DNA of 64,000 nt, from contig OZ010795.1 in the NCBI GenBank assembly GCA_963932465.1, forward strand, positions 479,436,806 through 479,500,805. The letters are read 5' to 3'. A program made the position numbers and the translations under genes. The notes under the pieces were generated by a model. That model saw nothing but the letters and a program-made list of their open reading frames with translations, was not told where the DNA came from and ran no database searches. Of the stretch, positions 22,719 through 33,704 are shown piece by piece. This DNA is from Maratus speciosus. Taxonomy: Eukaryota; Arthropoda; Arachnida; Araneae; Salticidae. Within the stretch, counting starts at the first letter, position 1. The number at the start of each line of letters is the position of its first letter.

Positions 22719-23736
22719 TATATATCAGGCGCTCCCCCTCTCCAGCAACCTCTCGGTGTACCGACATAGCACCAAAAGTTTATAACGAAGCTCTCTTGAG
22801 CAGGTGGTTCCTTTTTGATGAAATCCGAGACACATCAGATGGCTGTAAATTAGATGTAAATTATTTGAATAAAATGACAGGAAGCCATTGAATCAAGAGG
22901 GATCAGTGTTAGAATATTTGAAGAATTTCATTATGCACCGGGATCCTTTCTAATACATCCGAGATTATTCGGGCAATGCCGATGCTGGAGAGGAGAGCAT
23001 AGTTTTACATTTTTTATGTTATCAGAAGCAGAGTCAAGAAGGAAGAGATCAAAATTACATTTTCTACAAATGATCGAGCATTAGCAAGAGTACATATACA
23101 TTTTTGCTAATTACGTATGCTATATGGCGAGAATACAATAAGATGAGACATGCGGTGAGTGTTCGTTAATTATAACTCAAGAGAGGCGTCAAGAGAGTAG
23201 TATGAATTATCTGCCACCAAGTGATACGCATAAAATTTATGGTGCGAAAACCACAAGACAACATTCTACAGGGGTTGCCAAAATCTCATGGGACTTAAAC
23301 GCCAGAAAGCGAATGTTAACAAAATAAAACAAATTAAAGACAGACTGCCAATAATGAGATGACTAATATATTGCATCTGGAGTAACGGTTGCTAAAATGT
23401 AGAAGTACAGAGTCTGAATAAATTCTGCATAGCATAAAAAATAAGGCATTAGCATGAAATCTGAAAGGCGTTGCTAGGTGGAAAAGAATATTATTTCTTT
23501 ACTCTTAAATGTAGAACGCTGAGGTTAAAAGATTATAGAGAATGAGAAATGACTGCTTTTATGAAAGAAAAAGAGCGTTACAAAATAAATGGAATCCAAA
23601 TGCAGACAGATAATTAAATTTAAGAATTTAAAAAAGCATAATTTTAATAGTGGAAAAGGGAAAACTATAACTAACTAACTAACATTAACATAACATAATT
23701 AACTAACATTAATATGTGAAGGTAGACGACTTCACA
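22719..23736. other. Intergenic, no gene seen
   Basis: Less AT-biased in its first 300 bp. No coding frame, RNA gene or recognisable repeat was found. Confidence 0.5.
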
Positions 23737-23956
23737 GATATATTTTGGAATATATTTTGATTAACTTCAGAGATATACACTCAAAAATTGGGAGGATGAA
23801 AAGCCCACTCTTTGAAAGAGTGACAGGCATTTTCACTCTTTTTGGAGTGAATTTTGTAAAAATACACTCCTTAAAGAGTGGAATTTCCCACTCTCTAGAA
23901 AAGAGTGCAATATCTCACTCCGTTAGCGAGAGTGAAACAGTCACTCCCGAAAGAGT
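23737..23956. repeat. GAGTG/CACTC hairpin cluster, copy 1
   Basis: After a leader (TTTTGGAATATATTTTGATT, then AACTTCAGAGA) shared with the tandem array at 33705-35245, six small dyads follow one another about every 25-35 bp: CACTCTTTGAAAGAGTG, TTCACTCTTTTTGGAGTGAA, CACTCCTTAAAGAGTG, CACTCTCTAGAAAAGAGTG, CACTCCGTTAGCGAGAGTG, CACTCCCGAAAGAGTG. Each has a 5-7-bp stem and a short loop. No protein is encoded. The nature is unknown. Confidence 0.7.
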
Positions 23957-24686
23957 GGCTTACGTATGCATTGCTTATTAACCAATCAGGAACAGCAAGG
24001 CGACAGCGCCCTCGTAAGATAAGAAAAATGATCAATTTTTCGTCCGCCATTTTAAGATTAACAGATTAGGATATCATTAAAATTATTATTAATGGAATAC
24101 ATAAAATAAAGGTAAGTCTTATATAATTTAAACCATTTATTCGTGTAGATATGTTAGATGAGCTAAATAGGTGTATATTGTATAGAAATAGATTGATCAA
24201 AAATTGATTTTCTAGAAAAGAGATTGTCTATTATGTTTCTTCATGTAGCGGTTTGAAATATAATTATTTTAACAATTGAAAAGCACACAAATGCTTACAA
24301 AAGATAATCAAAACTTCATTAATTCGGCCAATGTGAATAAAACAAATGGGTGTAAATACTTATTCTTCCCATTCAATTTTCCCAATCCCATTCGAACTTT
24401 TTCCAACGATCAAAAAAAGAAAAAATAAATAAATTTTATCTGTTTTGTTTGCAAAGCTGAGTGACTCAGCGGATATCTGGATTTTTTCAATTCATAGCAG
24501 ATGCGAAGATGCGATGTAAGCAAAATTAATTTGACGTTCTGTGAGAGTTTGTTTTTCTTTTTTGGTTTATACTGATTTCAGATTTTACACACTTAGAGTA
24601 TTTTTCATCATTATTATTGTTTTGGAGTTAAATATGATATTTGATGATTATGATATTACGAAAAGGTTGGTATAAGAGGTCTACAC
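23957..24686. other. Intergenic AT-rich DNA
   Basis: No gene or repeat was recognised. Confidence 0.5.
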
Positions 24687-25605
24687 GGACCGAAATTTCC
24701 ATGCCCGGGCTCGGCCCTAATCATAGAAAAAAAATCGGCCCGGCGCGGCCCGATATGAAAATTAAAAGTTTGGCGCGAGCCGGGCCCGACCCGTAGAAAA
24801 AAATATTGGCCCGATCCGGTAAAAACTTAAAAGTTCGGCCTGAGTGAATTTCTACAAAACATTGATTTTTACGTCGATTTTGTTAAAAAATTGTCTCGTA
24901 CGAGGAGTTCTGACCCAAAATATTTATCTTAACATTTTTTTTTCATGTTTATAATCTTCATTTTTATAGAAGTGCCGCAGGCTGGGATATTTATTTTTTT
25001 TAATGAATCTCTATTTCTTGTATGTAAATCATTCAGTTATCATTATTATTGTTAATCCATATTCCATGTATTGAAGTGTTAAAAATCTGAAAAATGCTAT
25101 ACAGTAAAATCTTCTAAGACGGAATTGTATAGAAAAAAAAAGAAATGCATTATAGACAAGTTTCCTTCTTAACAAGTGTAAATGTATTATATATTCTTTT
25201 CTTACGTATTAGTAAAATAATTTTGCATGGATCAAGACATTTTACAGTTTAAAACAGGGTTCTGTCATAGGCAGGTTCCTTTGCACACGTTTTACTATAT
25301 TTTAATAAGCGTAGAAAACTACTATTCTTTAAAAAAATAAAATTTAATGCTTAAGAGTAGAGTAATGGTGATTTAAAAATGTATGTATTTTTTGCAAAAA
25401 ATTTTGGGCCAGGCCTAAATTAACTGACCTTTGAATGGACCAGGCCACGCTGAGAGAATAATTTTCATACGGGCTGTGTCAAAACTACGATTGAAAATTT
25501 TGGGCCGTGAAGACTAGCAATGAAATCAGTCCCGGGTCTGTACAGAAAAAATAAGTTGGCCCAGCCCGAGTGCCGTGAATGAAAATCGGCTCGTGTCTAG
25601 ATGGT
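24687..25605. mobile_element. Candidate non-autonomous DNA transposon with GC-rich arms
   Basis: Two GC-rich patches with repeated GGGC/GCCC words (24700-24840 and 25410-25605) flank about 550 bp of AT-rich DNA. The outer ends TCTACACGGACCGAAATT and, on the opposite strand, TCTAGACACGAGCCGATTTT form an imperfect terminal inverted repeat. Internal words such as CGGCCCGGCGCGG and GAGCCGGGCCCG recur. No target duplication or protein was found. A hAT-like origin is possible but not shown. Confidence 0.35.
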
Positions 25606-26737
25606 ACATTAATTTTTTTAAACTGTATGTAAGCTTTTTCCTGCGGTTTATAATTTTAAAATTTCGAGACTGAGTAGTATAAAATAAATTAATTACAGAC
25701 AGTCTGCATAAATTATTAAATTTCCTTCAATTTAAACGCATTTTCTACGTTTTTGATGCACGTAATTTTTGGCAGTAAAAAATAAAACATAATATTTAAG
25801 TATTGAAATAAAAAGTTTTTTATGCCTGTTTTGAAGTTTATCGATAAGACAGCTTTAGTATATTTTTTAAAAAGTTCATATTTTTTTACATAATCTGAAT
25901 ATTTTTTTAAAGAGATTAATAACTACTTTTTTACATTAAAATGTTTTTCAAACAATAAGAACTATGCAGTCATTCACATGCAGTCATTTACTTTATTTTC
26001 ATTAAAATTCATACAGATACAGATAAATGTAATGTGTTTATTTTTATATTTATTTTTTTCTATTTCCTAGGTCAATCTTTTCCTGTAAAACATATCAAAT
26101 CTATTTTTCTCATATTCCCAAAATACAATATCTACGGGAATAAAAAATTAAAATTAAATATGGCTTACCGTGTTGTTTCATTAATAAGTATTGTTTTCAG
26201 CAATAATGGGCGAAAATTAGAAATCATGATTAAGTTAGGATTATGTTTAAAAGAAAAATATATACATATTCCAGAGAACTTAAAAAATAGACTCCATGCT
26301 CATATTAAATAAAACAAAAGCAAATCACAGCGGATAAAAAAAATACACACACATTCTTAATATTTAAATCATGCTTAGAACTCATTTTAAAAAAAGATGT
26401 AAGTTTATAAGCATTGTTTTTATGTGAAAAAAATGAAAAATATTTTACAGAAATAGGACTTTGCAAAAATAGCAACAATTCACGGAAAAAATACGGTAAA
26501 AAGAAATTTATATGTAAAACAAAAATTAAAATGAAATCAAACATTGTTAAACATATAGCATCCACCTATTAAAAAGTTATTTATAAAACATTAAAAGTAA
26601 TATTTTTGTAAGGCATGCAATAAAAGCAAACACAAAGGTTAAGATTGGAATAAAATATATTAGTTTATTTCTGTCAGTAATCTAATTTAAATTCTTATGT
26701 AACTTTAACTTATTTTTTCCATAAATGTTCAACTAGT
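25606..26737. other. Intergenic; one doubtful exon-like frame
   Basis: Mostly AT-rich. An open stretch on the + strand ends at 26312 and follows a pyrimidine tract with TTTCCTAG at about 26064-26071. The predicted residues (NNGRKLEIMIKLGLCLKEK near the end) are not recognised. It could be an exon scrap or chance, so no gene is called. Confidence 0.3.
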
Positions 26738-26752
26738 AAGTAAGTAAGTAAA
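26738..26752 (-). repeat. (TTAC)n 3' tail of the LINE
   Basis: TAAG units on the + strand (TTAC on the minus strand) directly follow the GC-richer 3' end at about 26753-26850 and mark the reverse-transcription start end of the LINE. Confidence 0.65.
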
Positions 26753-26994
26753 CACCCACCCAGGGAACCCGCTTTTGGCTTATGGTTGGGTGTAACCCCC
26801 AAGCCCAGGGTAGGGAAAAGTTTTACTACCTGTGGAACCCTTTGAAAACAAATAAGTTTTAAGATTAATTATAACTATTCTAAATATTGTTATGTACAAA
26901 CGAGGGTTTATAGATTACCCACCACTTTTTAAAGTTAAGTGTTCATATAAGCTCATGTATAAGTTCATACACCTTGTAGTTATAACTAGTCCCA

Positions 26995-28368
26995 TCAAAA
27001 CCAGCCACCACCACCAAGGCCACTAGTGCCTGGACTGGAAATGTCATTCCTATATTTAATCTGATTCATAAAGGTGGGGCATTGTGTTGAGTTCGCTGTG
27101 TGTTTATAATAATTTGGTAAGTTTATACAATTTGCACAGTTTCTGAGATCCTGTTTGTTTATATTCGTGCAACTAGTGGTCTGATGACCCATCGCACAGA
27201 ATGCGCAAATTGAATTTCTCCTGCAGTTACTTTCGGAGTGTCCGTACAATTGACAGTTCGCACACCTGATGATTGGCCTGTAAGGATGAATCCTGCAGTT
27301 TTGTAATCCCACATTTATAAGTTCCATGCTCAAAAGTGTGTCTGAAGTTGTCTTGTCTACCTCGAGGAGCAGTTGATAATATCTTGACGAAGTTTTTTGT
27401 ATTACTTTTTGAATCTGGATGTATGAACTTTTCTTTATGTTTGGATGTTGCTTTATTTGATTTATAAGATATTCTCCCTGTGTATCTTTTGGAATACCTA
27501 TAATGATAATTCTTTTAGTGTTATGTTTTTTGTATTGTATTTCCGTGATACTTTTTATATCTTCTATTTTTTCTATATGTTGATATATTTCTAGTAACTG
27601 CGATTCTTTTTGGGTTTTTATAATTATAGCTTTTCTGTTTTTAGATGTTCTGCTATAGAATAATGGCAAATGTTCTGCTTGCAATAATTTTGCAGTAATT
27701 ATTTCTTGGATTTCTGATATTTTTGATCCTTCAAGACCCTTTATGAGAATTGCTGCTTCTGTATAATTGTCCTGTTCCCTTATGGGATTATCTGTTGTTA
27801 TTTCTTCTCTATAGCTATTGGTTATTTTTAATGTTGTTTCTTCTAACAGTTTTTCCAATCTATAAAGCTTTTCTTCAATCCGTGTAAGTTCTGTTTCTTT
27901 TGTTAGGCTTATACTATGCTGCTCCTCCTGGGAGTAATATTCACTTTTTGTATCCTGTATTTCCCCGAGTTCCGAGGTTACATCATTCTTGTCTTCTCGC
28001 AGATGTGTCTCATTACTAACTTGCTCGTTTATTTTGTCTTCTTTTGAGTTTTTGGTTGTTTGAGTATATTTTTCTTTAATTTTTGGATGGTTTGTTATTG
28101 TTTCTTTATTATGAAGCTGCTTCTTATTAGTCTTGTTTTTTTGTAGTTGTTGTAATTCTTTGTGTAGATTGCCAATTTTTGTAGATTTATTTGTTATTTC
28201 ATTCTGTTTTTCTGTTAATTTTTCTTCTAATTTAATTAGTTTTTCTAGTATTATAGAGTTAGTTTCTTTGTCTTTTTCATATCTATTTTGCAGTACATTC
28301 ATTTTTTCTTCCAATTCTTGTTGTTTAATCTTTTCTTCATTAAGTATTTCTTCTTTTTCAGTTAACAT
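26995..28368 (-). CDS. LINE ORF1 protein, C-terminal part with three zinc knuckles
   Basis: 457 residues. Residues 1-85 are an E/K/Q-rich coiled coil, about 205-345 a region that could hold the RRM-like fold of LINE ORF1 proteins, and the end holds three knuckles: C369-x2-C372-x4-H377-x4-C382, C388-x2-C391-x3-H395-x4-C400 and C411-x2-C414-x8-H423-x6-C430. Such proteins bind the element RNA and form the RNP. The tail is GTSGLGGGGWF. The ATG is probably not the true start: the frame stays open upstream (NKEKQNEINAYKD before M1) and appears to join 28383-29288 through a single -1 frame change. The frame is otherwise intact over 1.37 kb, so the copy is fairly young or selected. Confidence 0.8.
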   Translation of the reverse strand: MLTEKEEILNEEKIKQQELEEKMNVLQNRYEKDKETNSIILEKLIKLEEKLTEKQNEITNKSTKIGNLHKELQQLQKNKTNKKQLHNKETITNHPKIKEKYTQTTKNSKEDKINEQVSNETHLREDKNDVTSELGEIQDTKSEYYSQEEQHSISLTKETELTRIEEKLYRLEKLLEETTLKITNSYREEITTDNPIREQDNYTEAAILIKGLEGSKISEIQEIITAKLLQAEHLPLFYSRTSKNRKAIIIKTQKESQLLEIYQHIEKIEDIKSITEIQYKKHNTKRIIIIGIPKDTQGEYLINQIKQHPNIKKSSYIQIQKVIQKTSSRYYQLLLEVDKTTSDTLLSMELINVGLQNCRIHPYRPIIRCANCQLYGHSESNCRRNSICAFCAMGHQTTSCTNINKQDLRNCANCINLPNYYKHTANSTQCPTFMNQIKYRNDISSPGTSGLGGGGWF

Positions 28369-28382
28369 GTCCTTGTAAGCAT

Positions 28383-29288
28383 TTATTTCATTTTGCTTTT
28401 CCTTATTATTTTTTCTAGTAATATTTTCTCATTATTTGCATAGGTTATTTTATCTTCCAAGTTAACCGACTGATTATTTTTACCATTTATTATGCACAAC
28501 CGCTCGTCAAAATCACTTTTCTCTTCTTCTTCTAGGAATTTGTTTTCTTTATCTACGGTCTCGCAGTCAGTATCCCCTTCACTCGAGGAAAGATATCTTT
28601 CATCTGTATTAGGTTCTTCATCTGACCCTTCAACTTTTTCTTCGTCAGACTCCGATGAGCTGTAATGCCCGTATTGCTGAAAGTCTCTCTCAAATTCATC
28701 CTCACTAAGACTGTCATCTTGTTTCAGACGGATAAAGTTGCCTGTTTCTATTCTTTCTTTTATTTCATGATATGCAACAATCAAATTTAAATGGTCGTAT
28801 ATTGCGAAATTTGAGTCATCGTTTATGTCTACGGAGTTAAATTTATCTTGTAGTCTAGATGCTCTATGATTTGTAATACTGTTGTGTAATTTGTACACTT
28901 TTTCGTTCTGGGCTGTATAATATGGACTTTCATTGTACTTTCTCGTTTCCATTGCAATTCCATGCTCTAATTGTAGTTGGAAGAATTTTACTGTTTTGTG
29001 CCATTTTTTATTTTTCTTTTTATAGTGATATAATCTCTGCAAGACTCTATGAATTAGTATATTATGATCGTGCATCTGGAGTTCATGATATGGACTTTCT
29101 TCATAGTTTTCATTTTCCACCGCCTTGATGTGCGCCAACTGTCTGAGTAATTCATCCCTGTATAGATTATAACAAAGTGTTCGATTCTTTTTATGAAGTA
29201 TTATAAGTTTCTTGATACTCTCGTATGTAAAGAAGGCATTTATATTTTCACTTATTCCACAGATACTTGATATGGTTGTTAAGTTCAT
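28383..29288 (-). CDS. LINE ORF1 N-terminal part, unrecognised domain
   Basis: 301 residues ending 15 bp before the next frame. I do not recognise the fold. It contains a 17-residue internal repeat, L-x-H-x2-A-x-E-x3-Y-x-E-S-P-Y, at about 51-67 and 107-123, followed each time by a helical, His/Tyr/Lys-rich stretch. Residues about 190-260 are strongly acidic and Ser-rich (SSSESDEE, EPNTDERYLSSSEGDTD). The last 20 residues are coiled-coil-like and continue in character into the downstream coiled coil, so both frames probably formed one protein of about 765 residues, broken near 28400-28415. A host-derived or element-specific N-terminal domain is an inference. Confidence 0.6.
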   Translation of the reverse strand: MNLTTISSICGISENINAFFTYESIKKLIILHKKNRTLCYNLYRDELLRQLAHIKAVENENYEESPYHELQMHDHNILIHRVLQRLYHYKKKNKKWHKTVKFFQLQLEHGIAMETRKYNESPYYTAQNEKVYKLHNSITNHRASRLQDKFNSVDINDDSNFAIYDHLNLIVAYHEIKERIETGNFIRLKQDDSLSEDEFERDFQQYGHYSSSESDEEKVEGSDEEPNTDERYLSSSEGDTDCETVDKENKFLEEEEKSDFDERLCIINGKNNQSVNLEDKITYANNEKILLEKIIRKSKMK

Positions 29289-29984
29289 GTCACATCCTTC
29301 TGGCGATTGGGACAGTGTTGCCGTCGTTGTAGTTAATACAGAAGCAGGTTTTCAAATAATTTAGTTAGTTACTTATATTTGGAGAGATAAATTATCTTGA
29401 GTATGATATAGTTTTAACCGTGATTTATCAAATTCCAGGATATAAATTTTTAAATAATATAAGATAGATAATATATAAATTTATAAATTATTGGAGATAA
29501 AGATCAGGGGTCCACTAGGCCCCCGCCATACATCTTTGAAAGAAAGGGATATAGATAGTTAAAAGCAAAACCCAGTGGTCGTAACCACCGAAAATGACTA
29601 AGAGAAAATTAAGAGCCGAAAAGTAAAAGGGGGAGGATTTGAAGAATAAATAAAACAAAATAAAATAATAAAATAAAGGAAAGCAATTTTAATAGCCAAA
29701 TATAAAAAATGGGCGGGGGGGGGGGGGGAGTATGTGCCCCTGCCTCTCATGCCACCGTGACCATGCACTTGAATTAAAAGTAATAAACTTCCTTTTTACC
29801 AGACCAGCACTCTTGCTGGCATAATATGTATTCTTTCATAACCTGTTATTTAGTATAGATCATTTGTTGTAAGTTAATTGTAGTTTTACAAAAATAATAA
29901 GTATCATGATCCATCGAAAACATTAAATTACCAAATTACCTTTAAAATAATTTACACTTATACAAATGTACACTTTTGATATTA
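29289..29984. other. Upstream of LINE ORF1; possible LINE 5' UTR
   Basis: No gene. A G run at about 29713-29729 and GC-richer patches at 29510-29525 and 29730-29775 stand out. The LINE 5' end could be here but no duplication of target DNA was found. Confidence 0.4.
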
Positions 29985-30690
29985 ATAACAGTGCTAAGTG
30001 AAAAAGTATTAAGTGGGAACAAGAATGTAAGACATGTAAAGTATGACCCAAATTTATTAAGCAATTACATTTTTAGGCAGTGAAATGTGTGCAAGTTCAG
30101 AAAATTTAAAATGGGAACACTACTGTTGGCAACCTCCAATACATTCAAGAAAAAACCAGAGTAATAGCCCAATAATCAAAATGTTGCTAATGTTAAGGAT
30201 ATGAGTGCTAATAATAAAAGTGTTTAGTTGGATCAAGAGTATATGTCATAAGAGAGATCCCTATGAAAAGCTCAAAAGAATAACCCAGATAATAAAAAAG
30301 TAGTCAATGTTAGGCAAAAAAATGTGTGCGAGGTCAAATATTTAAAATGAGAACAAAACTGTTGGCAACCTCCAGTACATTCCAGAAAAAACCAGAGAAA
30401 TAACCCAATAAATAATAAAGTTGCTATTGTTAAGGATAAAAAATATTAAATGTAAAAATGTTTATTTGGATCAAGAAAATATGTCATATGAGTTATTCTA
30501 GTGAAAAAATCAGAAGTATAACTCAAATAATAAAAAAGAAGTCAATGTCAAGCTTAGAAATGAGTGCAAGGTCAAAAAAATTTAGTGGGATCAATATTGT
30601 TGGCAACCCCTAGTACAATCAAGAAAAAACCAGAAAAATATCTTAATAATTGTAAAAGTTGCCAATGTTAAGGAAAAACCTTAACAACTT
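29985..30690. repeat. Tandem array, ~237-bp unit, three copies
   Basis: TGTTGGCAACC recurs at 30124, 30360 and 30599 (offsets 236 and 239). Each copy has AAAAAACCAG downstream and TTAAAATGGGAAC-like words upstream, with moderate divergence. It has no coding content. Confidence 0.7.
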
Positions 30691-31789
30691 ATAAAAAGTG
30701 TAAAATGTGACTTGGGACTGTTATAACAGTCGAAAATGAATGTAAATTAGAAAAAAACATGTCTCTAGCCCAATTAGGAAAAAGGTAGCAATTGTTATAG
30801 ATAAGGGAGGGGGGCAAAAATTGGTGCAAAAGATGGTGACAGTAGAAATAATAGTAAAGTAATTAAAAAAGTGTCAAAAATATGACAGTAACAAAAATAA
30901 AAGCTATAATAATGAAGAGCTCCATTTGACCCCTCCCCGGCAGGCCCCTAACTGTGCTAGAGCGCAGCAGAATACCCCTACGACCAATACTTTTCGAGTT
31001 ATTTAGCATTTTATGCAATAATTCAAATGTATAATACACCCATCAGAAACAAAATGGCGTGTTTTAGTAATTAGATGGCAAACCCAGTAGTTAATTATTG
31101 TACTAAAAGTTGGAGACCTTTCTGTACATGTTGCCATCGAAAAATTAGTTAAATAATCATATTTAGCATTTTATTGTAATTAATTTATGTATTATTTTAA
31201 GGCTTTGAGAGATTTTTTTTTTTTTTTTGAGAAACAAAATGGAGGATGTTCTTTAACATCCGATGATTTTGGGACTTTTATAAGATATTCCAGGTGTGGA
31301 CCCCTACAGATTTTGTATTTCTTAGATGTCATTCATAGTTTTGTTTTAGAAAGAGCTGGTAGGCTTTTAAATAGATTTACTATTAACATTGCGTTTCCCA
31401 TAGGGAAAATACGTGGCCAATAATGGCGGTTTACTGACCTGAAAAGGGCTAAGTAGTTGTAACTAATCACTGAACTTTAAGTTAGTTTGGCGTCAATTGT
31501 ATTAACTCAAGTGTAAAGGCAACCTACTTGAATTTTCAATTATTTTAAAGCATTAATATTGACTTGCCCTTATAGGACACGAATTGTGTGAGAGCAACCA
31601 GTGTCCACCCAACCGCTCCAAATCAAAAAATACCAATTTTAAAATTAAAATTAAAGGTACTTCTAGGAATTCAAAGTTAAAACAATTAGTACCGCTAAAA
31701 AGAGTAAAGATTCAACTTTCAGAATATGTAAATGTATAAAAGATCGGTACATAAGTAGTAGTTAAAAAATTAAATTTAAAAAGTAAACA
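30691..31789. other. Intergenic
   Basis: No gene is supported. A T run lies at 31209-31226. The frame at 31187-31423 has no recognisable features. Confidence 0.5.
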
Positions 31790-32990
31790 ACCTAATACAT
31801 TCCTATGGGAAATCAGAAAAATTTCTTCAAAAAATGACACTTTTTCAAAAGTCAATTAAAAAATATCAAATTGTCCTAGAGAAACATAGGTGGAGGCGGA
31901 GAACAGCTAATAGTTCAAAATATCGAGATCTGGCGTTAGTTTTTCAAAATAATAAAGAGATCATAAAAATTAAGCTATGTTAAAAGTATAGAATATGCCT
32001 CCAGAATTCCATGTTTCTCTATGGGAATGAGGGTTACTTCAGATTTCAAAAATCACAAAAAAGAACACTTTTTAAAATAATCATTTGGCATAGTAAATAT
32101 CAATATTTTTGGACATAATAGGTATCAAATTAAAGCTTGTAATCTTATCTAAGTGAAAAATACAATATATTATCATTTGAACAGTTTTAGGTAGATTTTA
32201 AGACAATAGAATTCCATTGTTTATCCCATGTTAAGTCTATGGGGAAAATGTTCAAAAATTGCAGTTTTTCATGTAAAGTTTAAAGGGGAAAAAACTAAAC
32301 GTTAACTTAAAACCAATGGTACTAAATTGATCTACGTTCTTTAATTAAGGTGAATGAAATAATAGATTTAGATTTAGTTGTTATAGAAGGATCTGAAAAT
32401 TGTCATTATTTGAAAATGGCTCCAAAATTTTGAAAGTAATTTAAAGAATTTATGTTAAAATTAATAGAAAAAATGACTAAGAGTTACAAGATAGGACTTA
32501 AAAGAGAGATAAGAAAATGGTCAAGGTCAAATGAGCCATTAAAAAACATTATAGGTAACTTAACATGGTCAAAATTGCAATGGAATTCTGTTGTTTTTTC
32601 CCACGTTATCTCTATGGGAGAAAAACATGAAAACTTCACTTTTTAAGTTGGATATTTAAGGGTTAAAACTTGATGAAAACTTTATGAAAATGGTACCAAA
32701 ATAATCTACAGAGTTTATTTCACACAACATGAGCCATTTATTTGAGTTATCAATTAGTTATGTGTATCTTGTAAGCATATTTAAAACACTTTAATTTGAA
32801 AATGGCTCGAATTAAACAAAAAGTGCATGGTAATTAATGGGTTAATTTTATATGAAAACTTGTGCCCGGAAGGACAAACTAGGTATTAAAATCATCACAA
32901 GAGTATGTAGAATCTAAATTTATCAAGTTTAAAAAGTTTTGACGTAGTTAAGTGGGCACGAGAAGCATCTGAATAGGTGGCAAAACATGG
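31790..32990. repeat. Diverged tandem repeats with CTATGGGA motif
   Basis: CTATGGGA-like words recur near 31803, 32017, 32238 and 32611. TTGAAAATGGCTC recurs at about 32408 and 32796, and ATGGTACtAAAtTGATCTAC-like words at about 32315 and 32689. Offsets of roughly 370-385 bp suggest an old tandem array of long units with internal subrepeats. Confidence 0.4.
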
Positions 32991-33350
32991 TTCAAGGAGA
33001 AATCGAAAGTAAAGAAGAAGAAAGTTCAACTACATATTTCTCCTGAACCCCTACACATAACTACACATACCACATATCATTTTAATCAGCATTTAAAGAA
33101 GAAGAGAAAAATATATGACACAAGGCTCTAGCTTACCCCATTCCTTAAATATTTACATTTCCATCGGAGCAAAATTTGAGCGATACTTCATGGACCACAG
33201 TATAGAAAACTTATAAAAGTTCAACTAGTGTTACAAACTATGAATTAAATAAATATTGCTAATAAAGTATTTTATTTCAATCTTTACCACTGTTGTATCT
33301 ATTTTCATTGCATGCTGTAAAAGATGTGATTCTTTCAAAATGCCCATAAA

Positions 33351-33389
<39 letters not shown>

Positions 33390-33408
33390 ACTCCATAAAA
33401 AAAAAATT
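32991..33408. other. Intergenic with poly-A tract
   Basis: No gene. A run of about 32 A lies at 33356-33387, directly before the second hairpin cluster. Confidence 0.5.
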
Positions 33409-33700
33409 AACATTCACTCCTATGAAAGACTGACTATTCACTCCTACCAGGGGTGAAAAACCGCACTCCTTTAGCAAGAGTGAATAGTCACTCCTCCGAA
33501 AGAGTGATTATCCACCCCTGTTTACAGTGAATATTCACTTTCCAGGAGTGACTATTCACTCTTTCAGAGAGTAAAAAATTTCACTTTTGCTCAGAGTGAA
33601 TAATCACTCTAAAGAGGTTGGGCATATTTTGACTCTGCGATAGAGTGACTATTCACTCCGGAGGAGTGAATAGTCACTTTTTTTTATTTAGAGTGTACAC
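33409..33700. repeat. GAGTG/CACTC hairpin cluster, copy 2
   Basis: At least ten dyads such as GAGTGAATAGTCACTC, AGGAGTGACTATTCACTC and CACTCCTTTAGCAAGAGTG follow one another. Successive hairpins alternate with the palindromic linker GAATAGTC/GACTATTC. The block ends TTTAGAGTGTAC and runs straight into the array at 33705, whose unit edge also borders copy 1 at 23737. The function is unknown. Confidence 0.7.
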
Positions 33701-33704
33701 ATGA

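Larger units (their letters stand above)
26738..29288 (-). mobile_element. LINE (non-LTR retrotransposon) with ORF1 only
   Basis: On the minus strand an ORF1 in two frames (29288 to 26995) is followed by about 245 bp of 3' sequence ending in TTTACTTACTTACTTACTTA, a short tandem tail typical of LINE 3' ends. There is no space for an endonuclease/RT ORF2, so the copy has lost it by internal deletion or belongs to an ORF1-only family. The triple CCHC knuckle places ORF1 with the Jockey/R1/I-type gag-like proteins. The 5' end is not defined and may extend toward the G run at about 29713-29729. Confidence 0.75.

Noticed and set aside
23737..23956. Hairpin cluster resembling a CRISPR array
   Set aside because: The repeats are not identical units with unique spacers, there are no cas genes, and the sequence is eukaryotic.
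26034..26312. 92-codon + frame with a possible splice acceptor upstream
   Set aside because: F/I-rich start, no known motif and no partner exon; too weak to call a gene.
33231..33477. Small F-rich minus frames
   Set aside because: They translate the poly-A tract and hairpin cluster; not genes.
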